Source: Dehalococcoidia bacterium (GTDB taxonomy: Bacteria; Chloroflexota; Dehalococcoidia; JACPQF01). From it: 5,274 nucleotides of DNA. The DNA lies in contig JAUSEJ010000061.1 of NCBI GenBank assembly GCA_030650265.1, positions 1 to 5,274 of the forward strand, written 5' to 3'. The position numbers and the translations under genes are program-made. The notes beneath the pieces are model-generated. The model saw only the letters and a program-made list of their open reading frames with translations. It searched no databases and was not told where the DNA came from. How positions within the stretch are numbered: the stretch's first letter is position 1; the number at the start of each line of letters is the position of its first letter. Positions 5,258-5,274 of this stretch are shown piece after piece.

Positions 5258-5274
5258 AAGCTACTCAAGAGGAC

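Overview
The window is about 5.3 kb of bacterial chromosome. Apart from a promoter at the far right edge, everything recognisable is on the minus strand, so transcription runs from high to low coordinates. The mid-range GC content, GTG/TTG starts with good Shine-Dalgarno sites, a lipoprotein peptide-binding protein beside a radical SAM enzyme, and intergenic 'GTCATTCTGAG' palindromes would suit a Chloroflexota (Dehalococcoidia-like) genome. That placement is inference from style, not proof.

Layout from low to high coordinate: (1) a tRNA-Val(CAC), cut by the left edge (1-61), with a perfect-consensus sigma-70 promoter (113-141) and a hairpin leader just before the tRNA 5' end. (2) A radical SAM protein (158-1543) whose cluster-binding cysteines have the unusual spacing C-x8-C-x2-C, with a further cysteine nine residues earlier. 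(3) A family 5 extracellular solute-binding lipoprotein (1592-3202) immediately upstream of it. The two genes form an apparent two-gene operon with a 48-bp gap that holds a hairpin and a strong ribosome binding site. No permease or ATPase genes are visible.

(4) An IS110-family insertion sequence (about 3399-5011). It has an intact DEDD/serine transposase (3413-4789), a very short downstream end, and a roughly 220-bp upstream non-coding end that folds into two stem-loops with internal loops, as expected for a bridge RNA. (5) The IS lies between two palindromic 'TGTCATTCTGAGC' repeats (3321-3398 and 5015-5067). Outside these is a 24-bp inverted repeat with two mismatches (3298-3321 and 5098-5121). 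The simplest reading is that the IS jumped into a short palindromic or MITE-like element upstream of the solute-binding gene. (6) A non-coding right edge (5122-5274) ends in a plus-strand extended -10 promoter with a dyad operator and a purine-rich ribosome binding site, so a gene probably starts just outside the window.

How the parts may work together: the lipoprotein would capture a peptide-like or other oligomeric ligand at the cell surface, and the co-transcribed radical SAM enzyme may act on a related substrate. The IS-plus-repeat block sits where promoter or upstream transporter genes of this operon would be expected, so it may have separated them or may now supply the upstream transcription signals.
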